Numbered from the stretch's first letter, positions 25,990 through 35,390 are shown. The stretch is DNA of 42,018 nucleotides from Candidatus Uhrbacteria bacterium (GCA_016208545.1 JACQXU010000048.1:1-42018); one strand, 5' to 3'. Translations and numbers: made by a program. Notes: generated by a model not told the origin, from the letters alone.

Positions 25990-26718
25990 ATGCATCAAAG
26001 TTACAAAAAACTACTCGATGAACATCTCTCAAAAATTAAACCTTTTTTTGATGTAAATTTTCTTTCAACTCCAAATAAAAAAAATCCGCTCGTCAAATTT
26101 TCAAAAAAAATATCAGAAGACACACCATTATTGGTTCTAATGGCTGGATGTCACGGAGAAGAACCAGCACCAACTTTGTCGATATTTAAAAATTATAAAT
26201 TAATTTCAAATACTGCAAAAAAATATCATGTAAATCTTGTAATTTATCCACTTGTGAACCCTTGGGGATTCGACAGAAATAAACGCTTGAATAAAAAAAG
26301 TTTGAACTGTAATAGCAATTGGATTCATAAAAAAAATAATCAAATCGCAGATGAAGTTAAAATCATATCTAGAGATTTAAAAAAGCTGAAACCAAAAATT
26401 TTTGCCAGTATCCATGAAGATGATGAAACAAAAAAAGAATTCTACATTTTTTCTTTCGGGGAAAGAAAATACGAAAATCCAATATTAAAAATTGGGGGGA
26501 AATATTTCCCAATTTTACAAGATGGAAAATACGATGATATTGAGGTAATCAATGGTGTGGTTTATGATCGCCACGATGGATCTGCGGAAGATTTTATGTT
26601 TCACCGTGGCGTTAAATTTTCCTGTTGCTCGGAAACACCATCCAAACAATCTATTTCAAAAAGAATCAAATGCAATATAGACGTCATTTTAAAATTGATC
26701 GAAATAGCCTCTAAATAA
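25990..26718 (+). CDS. Zinc hydrolase of the M14 carboxypeptidase / AstE-like group
   Basis: 242 aa. Metal-site motif AGCHGEEPAPT (H55, E58) is the H-x-x-E of M14 peptidases; NPWGFDRNKR supplies the substrate-carboxylate arginines; SIHEDD (about 142-147) gives the second zinc histidine; SETPSK (about 216-221) the catalytic glutamate. It resembles the succinylglutamate desuccinylase/aspartoacylase and small M14 enzymes, acting on a peptide or acyl-amino acid. No signal peptide, so cytoplasmic. Its sequence is distinctly richer in A and T (Lys and Asn from AAA/AAT) than its neighbours and it sits just after two tRNA genes, suggesting transfer. Confidence 0.75.
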   Translation: MHQSYKKLLDEHLSKIKPFFDVNFLSTPNKKNPLVKFSKKISEDTPLLVLMAGCHGEEPAPTLSIFKNYKLISNTAKKYHVNLVIYPLVNPWGFDRNKRLNKKSLNCNSNWIHKKNNQIADEVKIISRDLKKLKPKIFASIHEDDETKKEFYIFSFGERKYENPILKIGGKYFPILQDGKYDDIEVINGVVYDRHDGSAEDFMFHRGVKFSCCSETPSKQSISKRIKCNIDVILKLIEIASK

Positions 26719-26723
26719 TAATT

Positions 26724-27425
26724 TCACATATTCCCTTTCGCGATCACGATTCCCCACACGCGTTTCACGCCGTGCTCTTTCAAACATCGAGCCGCAGAGT
26801 CCATTGTCGCGCCAGAAGTAAATACGTCGTCACACAACACAACTTCATCTGGAAATTCGGCTAATTGCGAATTTATAGAAAATAGTCCATCCAGCTCCCC
26901 GAGTTTTCTAACTTCGTGCGATTTTTGCGCTTGCGATTTTGTTTGACGAGTTCGAATAAGCAAATCAAAAACAGGACGATTAAAAATCTGTCCGCACCAG
27001 TCTGCTAAAATCCCAGCTTGATCAAATCCTCGTTCGCGGCGTTTGAAAATATGAAGCGGAATCGGCGCAAAAACAAAATTTGAAAATGGCGGCTGAAGAG
27101 CTGGCGCGCCGCGAACCAACCAGCGGAATAAAATATCTTGCGCGGTTTTGTCACCAATATATTTCCATTGATGAATCGCTTCGCGAACAACTGGATTTCC
27201 GTAATGCGCAAAAACAGAAAGTCCGTCCAAAAAACTTTCGTCTCGACATTTGTCGCACACAAACGACATCGAACCTTTTCCGCAGAACGGGCAGTCAAAT
27301 CGAACCGGCGCTGGCCACCAAGTTGTTGAGCATGTTAAACACCAAAGGGTGCCCTCTGTGTGACACCCCAAACAAAATCTAGGAAAAAGAGATTCTATAA
27401 CCAATCTGCTGATGCGACTTTCCAT
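26724..27425 (-). CDS. comF: ComF-family phosphoribosyltransferase-like protein
   Basis: 233 aa. A zinc-ribbon N-terminus (FCLGCHTEGTLWCLTC, then CPFCGKGSMSFVCDKC) precedes a type I phosphoribosyltransferase domain with the PRPP loop VVLCDDVFTSGATMDSA near the C-terminus. The family is linked to DNA uptake and purine metabolism; its reaction is not settled. It starts inside the previous gene by 31 bp (stop of that gene at 27395), and lies at the end of the secretion-like operon. Confidence 0.92.
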   Translation of the reverse strand: MESRISRLVIESLFPRFCLGCHTEGTLWCLTCSTTWWPAPVRFDCPFCGKGSMSFVCDKCRDESFLDGLSVFAHYGNPVVREAIHQWKYIGDKTAQDILFRWLVRGAPALQPPFSNFVFAPIPLHIFKRRERGFDQAGILADWCGQIFNRPVFDLLIRTRQTKSQAQKSHEVRKLGELDGLFSINSQLAEFPDEVVLCDDVFTSGATMDSAARCLKEHGVKRVWGIVIAKGNM

Positions 27426-27976
27426 ACACCTTCGATTCTAGCGAGTTCAAGCAAAATTTCTTGATTTTCAACACTAACATTTTGTGGCGAATCTTTTGCA
27501 ATCTCTCGCTGTGTGTTCAGACGTATTTCTGCCGTGCCATTTACTTCGTCCATTTTTTCAACATTAACGATAAGGACAATTGTTGTCACACCATAGTACG
27601 TTTCAGGAAGAGTTGAATTTTCGATCATGACTTCTGTTTCCTGTGCAAAAGTATCTGTCATGAGCGGAAGTACATCAATCAAATTTTGAAAATTTGCTTC
27701 ATTTGAATAACTCCCATATCGCTCAGTGAAAATTTTCGCAATCGTAATAGCGCCAGCCGATTGATTTCGCGTGTCTTGTTCCTGTTTGAGCTGTTGTTCT
27801 TTTAGAGTTGGTTCTGATTCTGTTGTTCCTTCGGTAGTTTGTGGCGTTTCAACCGATGGTTCTGTTGAAGGCGATTCATCTGACTTAAACAAAAACCATA
27901 ATAACCACAAAAGCAACAATAAAAGAACAATAATAATCAAACCAATAACTGTTAAGCGCATTTTTCGTGTTGTCAT
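27395..27976 (-). CDS. Bitopic membrane protein, VirB8-like candidate
   Basis: 193 aa. Short basic N-terminus, one very hydrophobic helix (about 9-30, VIGLIIIVLLLLLLWLLWFL), a Ser/Thr/Glu-rich linker (34-70) and a soluble domain of about 115 residues with FTERYGSYSNEANF at its start and ARIEGVWKVASADWL at its end. This is the architecture of VirB8/TcpC-type secretion proteins with NTF2-like fold, but the match is by pattern only. Its ATG overlaps the VirB4 stop by 4 bp (ATGA) in the cluster, which fits a core component. Confidence in the family is low. Confidence 0.6.
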   Translation of the reverse strand: MTTRKMRLTVIGLIIIVLLLLLLWLLWFLFKSDESPSTEPSVETPQTTEGTTESEPTLKEQQLKQEQDTRNQSAGAITIAKIFTERYGSYSNEANFQNLIDVLPLMTDTFAQETEVMIENSTLPETYYGVTTIVLIVNVEKMDEVNGTAEIRLNTQREIAKDSPQNVSVENQEILLELARIEGVWKVASADWL

Positions 27977-29985
27977 AATACTTCTTTAGATTCTTTTTCA
28001 ATATCAAATTCCTCCGCTCCGCTTTGCGCAGGCTGAAGCCTGCGGCTACCGTCTTCTTTTGTCTCCTCCAGCTTTTTCTCCGCCTCATCAAATTCCTTTT
28101 TTGCTCGTTCAATTTCGATCAACTGCTGTGGACTAGTTGTAACAAGCTGATCTTCTGTGTACGAAGCAACAACTTTAATCGCCGCGTGTTTTTGTCCAGC
28201 AAAGAAAATCCCCTCACCAACTCCAGATTCGAGCAAAAGATATTTTTCTCCATCTGTTAAATTGAAAGTTTTTTGAATAAGTTCAACTGCAGACGGTGAT
28301 TGTTTGAGTAAAAGTTGAAGAGCAGAGTTCGTGACAATCGCCTGGCCATAAGGTGAACGCAAAAAGTCGTTTACATCTTGTGTGATTGTTGTAACACCGA
28401 GCCAATACTTTCGCGCGCGTTTAACAAGCGCGAAAATAAATTTTGCTGAATCTTCGTTTGTCATCAGCCACCATGCCTCATCAATCACGAGAATTCTTTT
28501 CTTGCGTTCACTGCGTGTAACATTCCAAATGTAATTTACGATAGTGTAAATTCCAACCGGCCGCAATTCATCTTCCAAATCTCGTACAGAAAAAACAACA
28601 AGCTGATTTTTCATTTCAACAGTCGTTGGAGAGTTGAGGAGTCCTGCAAACGTTCCATCAGTGTATTTTTTCAACCTCGCAACAATCGCTTCAGCGCCTT
28701 CCATTCCTTCCAAAACATCTTGGAAATCCTGCATAATAGGCGGTTCGATATCTGCAAGTGTTGTGAGATCTGCTGTAATATCTTTTTTCGCGTATGTTTC
28801 AATGAGCGCGCGATCGAGAATCGAATCTTCCTCTGGTGTAAATCCGAGTTTACCTTCTTCTCCAATCGGCGTGCCAATCATAATTCGAAGTAAACCTTTG
28901 AGAGTGATGACGGCACTTCGAATAATATCATCAACTTTGGTTCCCTCTCCCACAGCTCGCGGCAAATCAAATGGATTCACTTTAGCCTCTGACGCAAGAG
29001 AAACATTGATGTACGTTCCACCAACTGCGTCTGACAAATGTTTATATTCCATTTCCGGATCAATCACAATAACGTCGGTTCCCATCATGAGCGAACGCAA
29101 AATTTCCAGTTTGATAGCATAAGATTTTCCGGCTCCGGAAGTTGCAAACACAACTGAATTTGCATTTTGCAAACTAAAACGGTCAAACAAAATTAAAGAA
29201 TTGTTATGACGATTGATTCCAAAAAGAATTCCGTTGTCTGAAGTTAAATCTGAACTAATGAATGGAAAAGAAGCTGCGATCGGAGACGTGTTCATGTTGT
29301 AATTGATCACGAGCTCATCGTTTCCAAGCGGAACAGTTGAATTGAAACCTTGTTCAGCTTGATAAAATCCAGCTTTTGTATAAATAAGTTTGCTTCCAAA
29401 AATTGCTTCAACTTCTGAACTGAAACGATCAAGTTCTTCTTCGCTTTTGGCATAAATTGTAACGTAAAAAGCGAATTGAAAAAAATGCTCTATGCCTTGA
29501 GTGATCGCATCGCGCAGTGCTTCGATGTCGCGAAGCGCCGTTTCAGCAAGTGGATCTCGAGGTGCGCCTTTTTCCGCGCTTCCAAAAATTTGCGCTTCAA
29601 GAACACCAACTTTTTTCTGAAGCTGTTTGAGGATGATGTTTGCTTTGAGTGGATAAAAAAACATTGCAACATCAAATGTTTTGTTCAGATTGATGAGCGA
29701 CGCAGACCATCCGAGTCCGATGTGGCGAGGATATGTAATAATAAAAATCGTGCGCACATAAACTCCGGAAAGCAAAAGCGAACGTGGCCGAACTTCAAAC
29801 GCGGCCGGTGAAATGATGTCTTTCACTGTTACGACGCCTTTGTGATAAATGCGCTCCTCTTCAAGAAGTTCGCGCTCTTTTTTGAGCGCTACTTCTTCCG
29901 GTTTGACTTTCTGCTCTTTTGGCGGAGGAGGCGTTGGAAGTGATTCTTTAATTTTTCCGATTTCGATAGCCATATTATTAGTCAT
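27973..29985 (-). CDS. virB4: VirB4/TraC-type secretion ATPase
   Basis: Cytoplasmic ATPase that powers type IV secretion or conjugation-like machines. 670 aa. N-terminal region (1-250) with segments such as YVRTIFIITYPRHIGLG; then the RecA-like motor: Walker A ATSGAGKSYAIK (about 281-292), MEYKHLSDAVGG, and Walker B RILVIDEAWWLM (about 490-501), and VTTITQDVNDFL. The C-terminus carries an in-frame insertion GSRRLQPA from a REP-like palindrome, about 20 residues before the end, followed by EEFDIEKESKEVL. It overlaps the VirB8-like gene (ATGA) and follows the VirB4-associated gene after 23 bp filled by a repeat. Confidence 0.92.
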   Translation of the reverse strand: MTNNMAIEIGKIKESLPTPPPPKEQKVKPEEVALKKERELLEEERIYHKGVVTVKDIISPAAFEVRPRSLLLSGVYVRTIFIITYPRHIGLGWSASLINLNKTFDVAMFFYPLKANIILKQLQKKVGVLEAQIFGSAEKGAPRDPLAETALRDIEALRDAITQGIEHFFQFAFYVTIYAKSEEELDRFSSEVEAIFGSKLIYTKAGFYQAEQGFNSTVPLGNDELVINYNMNTSPIAASFPFISSDLTSDNGILFGINRHNNSLILFDRFSLQNANSVVFATSGAGKSYAIKLEILRSLMMGTDVIVIDPEMEYKHLSDAVGGTYINVSLASEAKVNPFDLPRAVGEGTKVDDIIRSAVITLKGLLRIMIGTPIGEEGKLGFTPEEDSILDRALIETYAKKDITADLTTLADIEPPIMQDFQDVLEGMEGAEAIVARLKKYTDGTFAGLLNSPTTVEMKNQLVVFSVRDLEDELRPVGIYTIVNYIWNVTRSERKKRILVIDEAWWLMTNEDSAKFIFALVKRARKYWLGVTTITQDVNDFLRSPYGQAIVTNSALQLLLKQSPSAVELIQKTFNLTDGEKYLLLESGVGEGIFFAGQKHAAIKVVASYTEDQLVTTSPQQLIEIERAKKEFDEAEKKLEETKEDGSRRLQPAQSGAEEFDIEKESKEVL
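28026..28048. repeat. REP-like palindrome inside virB4
   Basis: GCGCAGGCTGAAGCCTGCGGC, in frame near the VirB4 C-terminus, giving GSRRLQPA. Same as the copies at 35829-35852 and 3658-3682. Confidence 0.9.
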
Positions 29986-30016
29986 TGAGTCGTGGAGTCA
30001 TGAAGTCGTCATGACT
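29986..30016. repeat. GAGTC-type palindrome between virB4 and its upstream gene
   Basis: GAGTCATGA and TCATGACTC form a perfect 9 bp stem around CGACT, next to a GAGTCGTGGAGTC copy. It spans the 23 bp gap and the last codons of the upstream gene, supplying its terminal Val-Glu-Ser. Confidence 0.75.
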
Positions 30017-30689
30017 CAACTTGTATTTCTTCAAGACTTGCCAATTTTTCTTCTTCAAACACATCTGGATTATACACATTGTAATAAAGTTCGATCAGAC
30101 TTTGTGTATCCAAACGCGCTGACGCGAGCCCCATACTATTCAAAGCTCCTTGAATTATTTCAACACGTCGCAAAATTTGTTCAATGCGGTCGTCGAGCTG
30201 TTTTTGATTTAACTTTGCCGATGCGGCCGGCGACAAAGATTCTGACAAACGCGTCCAAAAATTTTTCCGTTTATTTGTTAGCGGATCGTACGGCAAAACC
30301 AGATAAAACCGTTTTTGCATAATCTGTCCGAGTTCAACAAGCTCGCCAACAAATGTGCGGTAATCTAAAATCTGCGCGCGCAAAAGATCGTTTTCTGTTT
30401 TCCGTTCCTGATCTTTAAGAGCGTTCATGTAACCATCAATGTTCATGCGCCGTGATTGAATTACAATCTGAACTGGATATTCAAGACTGTTCAAAAACGA
30501 CATGTAAGCTTGAATGATTGCTTCTTGTTCGTCTTCGGATTTGAGCGCGAAATTGATACTCGAAACCAACAAAACCGCGCGAACAGTTCCATCTTTTAAT
30601 ATCACCATATCATCGCGAATCTCTGCAATATCAAGAAAATTTACGGTTGTTGGTCCTGGTTTTGGTTTGGCAAGTTTTTTTGAAAACAT
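30009..30689 (-). CDS. VirB4-associated protein (separate N-terminal-domain-like)
   Basis: 226 aa without membrane helix. It begins with VNFLDIAEIRDDMVILKDGT, a strand-rich start also found at the N-terminus of TraC/VirB4 proteins, and goes on with SEDEQEAIIQAYMSFLNSL. The middle is helical and rich in charged residues. I read it as the separately encoded VirB4 N-terminal module of the reduced secretion system, directly upstream of the motor protein. The homology is by motif, not search. 5 bp downstream of prgI. Confidence 0.75.
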   Translation of the reverse strand: MFSKKLAKPKPGPTTVNFLDIAEIRDDMVILKDGTVRAVLLVSSINFALKSEDEQEAIIQAYMSFLNSLEYPVQIVIQSRRMNIDGYMNALKDQERKTENDLLRAQILDYRTFVGELVELGQIMQKRFYLVLPYDPLTNKRKNFWTRLSESLSPAASAKLNQKQLDDRIEQILRRVEIIQGALNSMGLASARLDTQSLIELYYNVYNPDVFEEEKLASLEEIQVES

Positions 30690-30694
30690 AATCG

Positions 30695-31126
30695 TTATTC
30701 TTCGGGTTGATAAATTCCGCCAGTATTCACAATTAAAGAAAGTTCATTTAATCGTGAAATAGAAATCGGGGCTTTGCGCGGCTGTATTTTTGGCAATTCC
30801 GGCGGAGCTTGTTTCATAAAAATTTTCAGTTCTGAATCGGAATATTTTTTATCCCAAATGCGCAATTTTGGTTTTTTGAATGTCTGGATGATGTTTAGAA
30901 GGAAATAATGAAAAACTTGGCCGTTGATTTTCGCAAACGCAACTGTTCCTGCGATGATCACAATCGGCACTCCAACAAGCAGAAACGGAACAAATGATAA
31001 AAGTTTGAACAATCCGAAATCCAAAAGTCCGGCGATCATAAGAATAATAAATTGCCGCGCCGTAATGGGCCCGAAAATTTTATCTTCTGCGTCAATAAAT
31101 TGTGGAACAACAAATTGGTCGGGCAT
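30695..31126 (-). CDS. PrgI-family (VirB3-like) membrane protein
   Basis: 143 aa. PrgI/VirB3-like proteins sit in the inner membrane next to VirB4. Signature: QFVVPQFIDAEDKIFGPITA, then two hydrophobic helices (about 24-42 and 44-65, LLVGVPIVIIAGTVAFAKI), and the conserved NGQVFHYFLLN. The C-terminal tail is Pro- and Lys-rich. Gap of 1 bp to the upstream unknown and 5 bp to the VirB4-associated gene. Confidence 0.88.
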   Translation of the reverse strand: MPDQFVVPQFIDAEDKIFGPITARQFIILMIAGLLDFGLFKLLSFVPFLLVGVPIVIIAGTVAFAKINGQVFHYFLLNIIQTFKKPKLRIWDKKYSDSELKIFMKQAPPELPKIQPRKAPISISRLNELSLIVNTGGIYQPEE

Positions 31127-31127
31127 A

Positions 31128-32681
31128 TCAAAACCTTATTTCCGAATTCAACTTTATAAGTGCATCATACTCGACACGTTTCAAATCCCCAAGTTCTGCG
31201 TCGATTCCTTTTCCATTCAACAAAGCTTTTTGAGTTACTTCCATATATTGCCGATATAATGGACAAGCCCGAAATGCCTGCACACCTTGAACGCGTTTTT
31301 CATATCCTTGTTCTTCCAAAAGATCGAGCATATCTTTTAGACGAGAAATTGCCTGCAAAGGCTCATTTGACAATCGGCGAAAACGCTCTAAATCCATCGA
31401 ACGCAATTCATCAACCGGTCCAGATAGTCGCCGAGTAAATTGAACATCTTGAACAAGAGGTTTTGGGTGTTGGGTGTTGGGTTTTGTTTGCGGAATTATT
31501 TTTTCAATCGCTTGTTTCACTTTCTGTGCGTCAATTCGTTTTGCTTGTTGTTCCAAATGACTCTGTATTGAACCAGCCGCTGTCGCTCGCGCAAGCGGAG
31601 GCGCGGCAGGAACAACAGACTCTGTAGGAACTTTTCCAGTAACAGAAACGTAACGCCTATTTAATAACTGCGTTTCTTTGTGTTTCATTTGTTCCAATTT
31701 TTCAATCTCTTCTTGTTTTTGAATCTGTTTTTCCTGTCTTTCTTTCACGATTTCTTTTTGTTTGCGGTAATGGAATGCTTCAACATTCTGTTCGATGACT
31801 TGCGCAAGTTTTTCAAGCTCAATCCCCGCCATTCCAAGCCCGCCTCCTTCAACGGATTTTGCAAGCATTGCCCTTGTTTGCATTTTGTCGCGAACATTGT
31901 GAACTCGTGTTACAACAATTTCTCGACAACGCTCTTTCAAAAATGGATCTTCCATAACGCTGGAAATCTCAAGACAAATTTTTGCAACCGCTTCGTCAAG
32001 AGAACTGATTGTCGGCTGTAAAATTTCATTGCGCGTTTCAATTACTTTTTTAATTTCCTCTTCATCTTTTTTTCCAAATGTATCGAGGCTTGGCGCGCGA
32101 AAAAATTCTCGATCAAATTTCTCTATAGTTTCTCGCGCAAACTGCTGATCCATTTCAAGACCAGCCAATTTGAATGGACGGCTTAGAAATTCAATCGTCT
32201 CTTCTTTTGATCGTTTCTTTTCTAAATAATCAAGTATGATTCTTTCAAGTCTGTGAAGTTTTTGCGGCTCAAGATCTTCAACAAATTTTGCGACGAATGC
32301 TCGAACCTGAATTTCTGGATTCATGGCAGTGGTTTGCGTTGTCGTGGTTTGATTCCAATTGCGAACACGATCGCGAAGTCCTGGAACTTGATCAAAAATC
32401 GGCGCAAAAATCCGGACAGTTACAACTGAAAATAAATCAATGATTCTTTCTTCTGACAATTCCAAACGCTCTTTCAAACTTTTTTTTAGTTCATATTCTG
32501 AATAATCACCTGACACAAAACGAAAAATATCAGCACCAAGCAAAGGAATTTGTTCTAGGCTTAACCCAAACTCTGTCGCGATCCGTCGTTCTTGCTCGGT
32601 TACCTCTGTTGAAAAAAAGTATTCCGCGACATCCGGCGGCAAAAATAATTTTGTTTGAGATGTTTGAGTTGGATCGATCAT
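31128..32681 (-). CDS. Large helical protein of the secretion cluster, unknown
   Basis: 517 aa, no family recognised, no signal peptide or membrane helix. Two charged helical blocks (about 80-250 and 300-345, the latter rich in Lys/Gln/Glu: KEIVKERQEKQIQKQEEIEK) point to coiled coils. A low-complexity stretch PNTQHPKP (about 402-409) comes from a GGTTTTGGGTGTTGGG-like repeat in frame, a further short repeat type. Its stop overlaps nothing downstream; its start overlaps the TrbL stop by ATGA, so the two are coupled. A cytoplasmic partner of the machine is an inference from position. Confidence 0.7.
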   Translation of the reverse strand: MIDPTQTSQTKLFLPPDVAEYFFSTEVTEQERRIATEFGLSLEQIPLLGADIFRFVSGDYSEYELKKSLKERLELSEERIIDLFSVVTVRIFAPIFDQVPGLRDRVRNWNQTTTTQTTAMNPEIQVRAFVAKFVEDLEPQKLHRLERIILDYLEKKRSKEETIEFLSRPFKLAGLEMDQQFARETIEKFDREFFRAPSLDTFGKKDEEEIKKVIETRNEILQPTISSLDEAVAKICLEISSVMEDPFLKERCREIVVTRVHNVRDKMQTRAMLAKSVEGGGLGMAGIELEKLAQVIEQNVEAFHYRKQKEIVKERQEKQIQKQEEIEKLEQMKHKETQLLNRRYVSVTGKVPTESVVPAAPPLARATAAGSIQSHLEQQAKRIDAQKVKQAIEKIIPQTKPNTQHPKPLVQDVQFTRRLSGPVDELRSMDLERFRRLSNEPLQAISRLKDMLDLLEEQGYEKRVQGVQAFRACPLYRQYMEVTQKALLNGKGIDAELGDLKRVEYDALIKLNSEIRF

Positions 32682-35371
32682 GCTTTCTTTTTCGGACTCA
32701 AATTATCAAGTTCGCGTTTTGCAACGTCTATTTTTTCAACTTCTGTGTCAAGTTGGTTTGCTTTTTCTCTCAATGCTTTTACTTCGGTAGTTATGCCGAC
32801 CGCATCTTCTGCTTTTAATTCCTCTTTTCTATTTTTCAACGATTCTATGTTTCTTCGAATTGTACTCAACTCCGACAAGTCAGCTCCGCGCGAAGATTCG
32901 TTTGACAAATCTCGCTCAAGAGTTTGCACTTGCGCGTTAAGCTCTCTCAACGCCGCCGAACGTTCAGATTCTTTTATGTTTAATTGTGAATTTAATTGAT
33001 TTTTAGCGTTTGTAATGCGTTCTTCAGAAGCATTAGCAAAATTTTCTCGAACAAAATCAACGGGTTTTTCTTGTTTTGAAACTTGTGGAACACGACCAAA
33101 TTTTCCATCAAGACTTGCTGTTGAAGCATTTTCTTGCGCCTGACTTCGCTGAAGCCGCATATTAACAAGAGCCTCTGTTTCTTTAATCGGAGCTTTTCCT
33201 TGAGCTTTCGTCTGATCAATAACTGTTTTAAGTTGATTTTCAAGTTTGTCAAGCGCTTTCAATGTGTGGAATCTTTCTTCATCTTTTTGCGCGACTGTTT
33301 GGCCCTGTTTTGGAGCCGCTGTGTATTGGGCTGTCATGGCTGAAATGGCCGCGCTTGCGCGTTTCAAATCTCCGTCTTTGATTGCGATACTGGCAACGCG
33401 TTGTGCCGAATCTGAACCAGCACTAACAGCGTCTTTAACTGTTACAGTTCTCAAATCTTCATCTTTAACGCCAGCAAATCGCTCTTGCCAAACTTTCTTT
33501 TTGTCATCCCCAAAATGTCCTTGTTCAATCGCTTCAGCCGCTGTCATTGTTTTTTCAACTTTCTTTTTTATTTTTTTCTTCTTTCCATCTTTTCCAACAA
33601 CTTCTTCCTCTTCTTGAACTTCAACTTTAACATCGAGTCCGGAAAGTTTTTTACGAACATCATCATTTAATAACGCGCTGGATTCTAATGCTTTTACATC
33701 ATCTTTATCTTTGAGCAAACCAGCAGAGCCTGTGACATGCGCATATTTTTTCTTAAACTTTTCAAGAGAATCTGTTGTTTTTGCATCGCCTTTGAAATCT
33801 TCTTCCATTGATTTTCCATATCGACCCCAAAGTTTTTGAAGATTTCCGGACTTTGCCAATTCCTTTTGCATTTCTTCATCGCCAAGAGCATCTTTCATCA
33901 AAGCTTCTGCTTCAAATCTGCCGCCTAACGTGATTGTGCCGCTTTGCGCGAACCTTTCAAGTTGTTTGAGTTTGGTAGCTTTCGTATCATCCTTATATTT
34001 CTCACCAGCCTTTGCAACTTCCGCATGGCGGGAACCAAGACTTGCCTGCGCTTGTCGTTCAGCTACGACTCCGAGTGTTTGACCGATCACACCAGTTCCT
34101 GCCGCGCCAGCAACTTTTTGCCATGCGCGAGCACGTCCTCGCTGTGTAAGAAGTCCCGTGTATTTATTATTCTCCATTCTTCCGCCTATTTCTCTTGCGC
34201 CAGTGCGTCCAACAGCTCGAGCGCCAGCCCCAACTTTTCTGCCTGTCCAACCAGCGGTTTTAAGAGCCGCGCCTTTTGCAACTCCAAGCATTGCAGGCCC
34301 AGCCGCCACAGCTTTGCCGAGTTGCGCACCAAGAAACTTTCCTTTGATTCCAGAACAAATCTTTTGAGCTGTATCCATTCCAGCCATAATCATTGCCGAT
34401 CCAACAACAAGGCTCATAAAATTCTGAAGTTCAAAAATTTTCGTCAAAAAGCTGGCTGAATTGCCCAAATTTACAGTTCCTGTGTCAAAACCATCTGCTG
34501 TTGAACCAGCTCCGGCAACTGCAAGCGCAAGCCACAAGAAAAATGTGATCACAGGACCAATCGCAACAATACACTTAAAATTTGTCCACCATTCGGAATA
34601 TGCGTCTGATTTGATTATCGGAACGCCACCAATAAACCACGCAAGCGGAGCAAGCACAATCAAAACCCAAAGAGCAACAATGCGATACAACAAAATTCCA
34701 AACATGAGCAACATGATTACAAGCACCCAAGATAAAATAAAAACAGCGGCAATACTCGCAAACGCAAGATTCCATGATTCAACACCGGACCCTCCAGAAT
34801 TATTAAGCACGCCAGAACTGCTTGACAGGCTCCATACTTTATTGAGTCCAAACATTTCAATCATGTTTCCAGCAGCAATTTCACGAAGCGCGTTTGCAAA
34901 AGTGAGCATGACAACTTGTCCAAAATCAATCATGATGCCGGCAAGAGTTTTGGAAAAATTGATGAGGATCGCAAAAATGAGCAAGCGAGGAACTTGCGTT
35001 TGCCATTTGAACTTACTGCCGCCAAAAATTGTTCCAAAAGCAATTACAATGAGCACTATCACGAAAAACATGTTCACTGTGTCGCGCATGAGAGCCCAGC
35101 CAGCTGTGACAACAGGAGCGTTTGAAAAATTGTTGTAAAGCATGACAGGAACCAAATACTCGATTACTGTCGCGATCAAACCTGCTAGCAAGCCAGAAAA
35201 AAGGTTTCCAACTGTTGCAATCAAATTTGCAATGTCATCTCCTGACGGAAGCCCCCACGCAAACACAGGCTTAGCAAACAAAATTCCAAAAATAATTACA
35301 AATACAAAAAAACTTGCGCGGCTACGAAGCCACAAAAGAGTCGCGCTTGCGCGTCGTTTTATTTTCTGCAT
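32678..35371 (-). CDS. TrbL/VirB6-like polytopic protein with a long soluble tail
   Basis: 897 aa from the chosen ATG (MQKIKRRAS). Signal-like helix (about 15-38, FFVFVIIFGILFAKPVFA), then about six to eight membrane helices to residue 340, with repeated hydrophobic blocks such as FVIVLIVIAFGTIFGGS and FILSWVLVIMLLMFGILLY. This is the polytopic channel part of TrbL/VirB6. From about residue 350 the protein is soluble: Gly/Ala-rich, then about 500 residues of charged helix, with runs like EEEEVVGKDGKKKKIKKK. The frame stays open to 35518 in the upstream terminator, which is rejected. A terminator separates it from the M23 gene. Confidence 0.85.
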   Translation of the reverse strand: MQKIKRRASATLLWLRSRASFFVFVIIFGILFAKPVFAWGLPSGDDIANLIATVGNLFSGLLAGLIATVIEYLVPVMLYNNFSNAPVVTAGWALMRDTVNMFFVIVLIVIAFGTIFGGSKFKWQTQVPRLLIFAILINFSKTLAGIMIDFGQVVMLTFANALREIAAGNMIEMFGLNKVWSLSSSSGVLNNSGGSGVESWNLAFASIAAVFILSWVLVIMLLMFGILLYRIVALWVLIVLAPLAWFIGGVPIIKSDAYSEWWTNFKCIVAIGPVITFFLWLALAVAGAGSTADGFDTGTVNLGNSASFLTKIFELQNFMSLVVGSAMIMAGMDTAQKICSGIKGKFLGAQLGKAVAAGPAMLGVAKGAALKTAGWTGRKVGAGARAVGRTGAREIGGRMENNKYTGLLTQRGRARAWQKVAGAAGTGVIGQTLGVVAERQAQASLGSRHAEVAKAGEKYKDDTKATKLKQLERFAQSGTITLGGRFEAEALMKDALGDEEMQKELAKSGNLQKLWGRYGKSMEEDFKGDAKTTDSLEKFKKKYAHVTGSAGLLKDKDDVKALESSALLNDDVRKKLSGLDVKVEVQEEEEVVGKDGKKKKIKKKVEKTMTAAEAIEQGHFGDDKKKVWQERFAGVKDEDLRTVTVKDAVSAGSDSAQRVASIAIKDGDLKRASAAISAMTAQYTAAPKQGQTVAQKDEERFHTLKALDKLENQLKTVIDQTKAQGKAPIKETEALVNMRLQRSQAQENASTASLDGKFGRVPQVSKQEKPVDFVRENFANASEERITNAKNQLNSQLNIKESERSAALRELNAQVQTLERDLSNESSRGADLSELSTIRRNIESLKNRKEELKAEDAVGITTEVKALREKANQLDTEVEKIDVAKRELDNLSPKKKA

Positions 35372-35390
35372 ATCTGATCGAATTATATCA

